The notes under the pieces were generated by a model, which did not search any database, was not told where the DNA came from, and worked only from the letters and a program-made list of their open reading frames with translations. Positions 4,895 to 5,661 of a stretch of 5,661 nucleotides of DNA are shown one piece after another. The stretch's first letter is position 1. The number at the start of each line of letters is the position of its first letter. The position numbers were made by a program, and so were the translations under genes. This DNA is from Burkholderiales bacterium RIFCSPHIGHO2_12_FULL_61_11 (GTDB lineage Bacteria; Pseudomonadota; Gammaproteobacteria; Burkholderiales; Burkholderiaceae_C): NCBI GenBank assembly GCA_001770785.1, contig MERZ01000199.1:5517-11177 (forward strand), read 5' to 3'.

Positions 4895-5661
4895 TCACAA
4901 TGTGCGATGCAATTCCTGGAGCGTGCGACGCAACAATTTTCCGGTGGCTGTCCGCGGCAGCGTCGTCACAGGATGCAGCCAGCGCGGCCGTTGGTAGGGC
5001 GGAAGGGCATCGGCGCGAGCCCGCAATGCGGTGCTGGCCGCGTCATCGTCGCGTGCCACGAAGAAAAACGCCACGGCGTCCACGCCATCGCTGTCGGGCA
5101 CGCACACCGCCGCGGCCTCGGCGATACCGGGGATGTTCGCGCACAGCCGCTCCTCGAGTTCGACCAGGTTGACCCAGCGACCGTGGATCTTCACCAGCGA
5201 ATCCTCGCGACCGGCGAAGCGCCAGGTGCCTGCCGCATCGCGTGCAAACAGGTCGGCCGGACAAAATGCGTCGTCGAGGAAACTCTCGGCCTGCGCCTGC
5301 GGCCGGTCGAGGTAGCCGAGCGCGAGCGTCGGTGCGCGGATGCGGATGCGCGTCGGCACGCCGTCCGCGACATCGTTCAGCGGCCGGATTTCCACGCCGG
5401 GCGACGGCGAGAGGCCCTGCGCATCACCCTGGCTGAGCATGACCAGAATCAGGGTTTCGGAGGCACCATAGCCGTTGCTGATCGAAAGTCCGGTCTGTCG
5501 AAGCCACTCGTCGCGCAGGCTGTTCGGCAAAGACTCGCCAGCCGACACGCACAGGCGCACGCCGGCTTGCGCGATGCCCGGTGCCAGTCCCTCATGCAGC
5601 AGATTGCGGTACAGCGAGGGGACGCTGAAGAGCACCGTCGGACGCTGGTCCGCGACTGCGG
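4895..5661 (-). CDS. Benzoate-CoA-ligase-like AMP-forming acyl/aryl-CoA ligase, C-terminal part (runs off right edge)
   Basis: The last 254 residues of an adenylate-forming CoA ligase are visible; roughly the first half, including the phosphate-binding loop, lies beyond the window. The family activates a carboxylic acid with ATP to an acyl-AMP and then forms the CoA thioester. Visible landmarks (numbered from the right edge) are RPTVLFSVPSLY (6-17), CVSAGESLP (37-45), the adenine-binding NGYGASET (62-69), PADLF (134-138) with the ribose-binding Asp136, the hinge GREDSLVKIHGRW (150-162) and the catalytic-lysine motif LPRTATGKLL (234-243, Lys241). 'PPYQRPRWL' near the end resembles benzoate-CoA ligases, suggesting an aromatic substrate. 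The usual T-G before the ribose-binding Asp is P-A here. The first GTG-initiated stretch (5635) is internal, not a real start. It ends in tandem TGATGA just before the DUF2249 gene. Confidence 0.85.
   Translation of the reverse strand, partial: AVADQRPTVLFSVPSLYRNLLHEGLAPGIAQAGVRLCVSAGESLPNSLRDEWLRQTGLSISNGYGASETLILVMLSQGDAQGLSPSPGVEIRPLNDVADGVPTRIRIRAPTLALGYLDRPQAQAESFLDDAFCPADLFARDAAGTWRFAGREDSLVKIHGRWVNLVELEERLCANIPGIAEAAAVCVPDSDGVDAVAFFFVARDDDAASTALRARADALPPYQRPRWLHPVTTLPRTATGKLLRRTLQELHRTL

Overview
This window looks like chromosomal DNA from a high-GC betaproteobacterium, most likely Burkholderiales and probably Comamonadaceae (the Rhodoferax/Polaromonas/Acidovorax type). The reasons are the lemA-rsmB arrangement, the protein style, and an intergenic 'GCTACTATTTTAATAGCT' string that resembles a dispersed motif I remember from that family. 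The family assignment rests on memory and was not searched.

Left part (1-1151, all minus strand): a housekeeping block. The 5' end of rsmB (16S rRNA m5C967 methyltransferase, NusB-like N-terminus) runs off the left edge. Upstream of it is a complete lemA. Between them lies a 55-codon fragment that looks like the start of the M48 membrane metalloprotease that often follows lemA. It is out of frame with its natural ATG by one base in a T6 run and stops after one membrane helix, so it reads as a gene remnant. A weak stem with a T7 tract sits on the lemA stop codon.

Middle (1152-1975): a 293-base divergent intergenic region carries an AT-rich island with a perfect 14-bp palindrome. It is followed on the plus strand by a complete 4-hydroxybenzoyl-CoA thioesterase-family gene. 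That gene converges on the next block through an 8-bp stem-loop.

Right part (1976-5661, all minus strand; transcription order right to left): the C-terminal half of a benzoate-CoA-ligase-like AMP-forming enzyme (runs off the right edge), a DUF2249 protein 7 nt downstream, a 12-helix NnrS/cytochrome-oxidase-subunit-I-like membrane protein overlapping it by 1 nt, and, after 92 nt containing a near-perfect FNR-type box, an acyl-CoA dehydrogenase. Ligase, dehydrogenase and the nearby thioesterase fit activation, oxidation and release of an aromatic or short-chain acid as its CoA ester. DUF2249 and NnrS-like proteins are usually met beside nitric-oxide and denitrification genes. The mixture of the two in one apparent operon is the most interesting feature here. 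I see no RNA genes, CRISPR arrays, insertion sequences or prophage genes.
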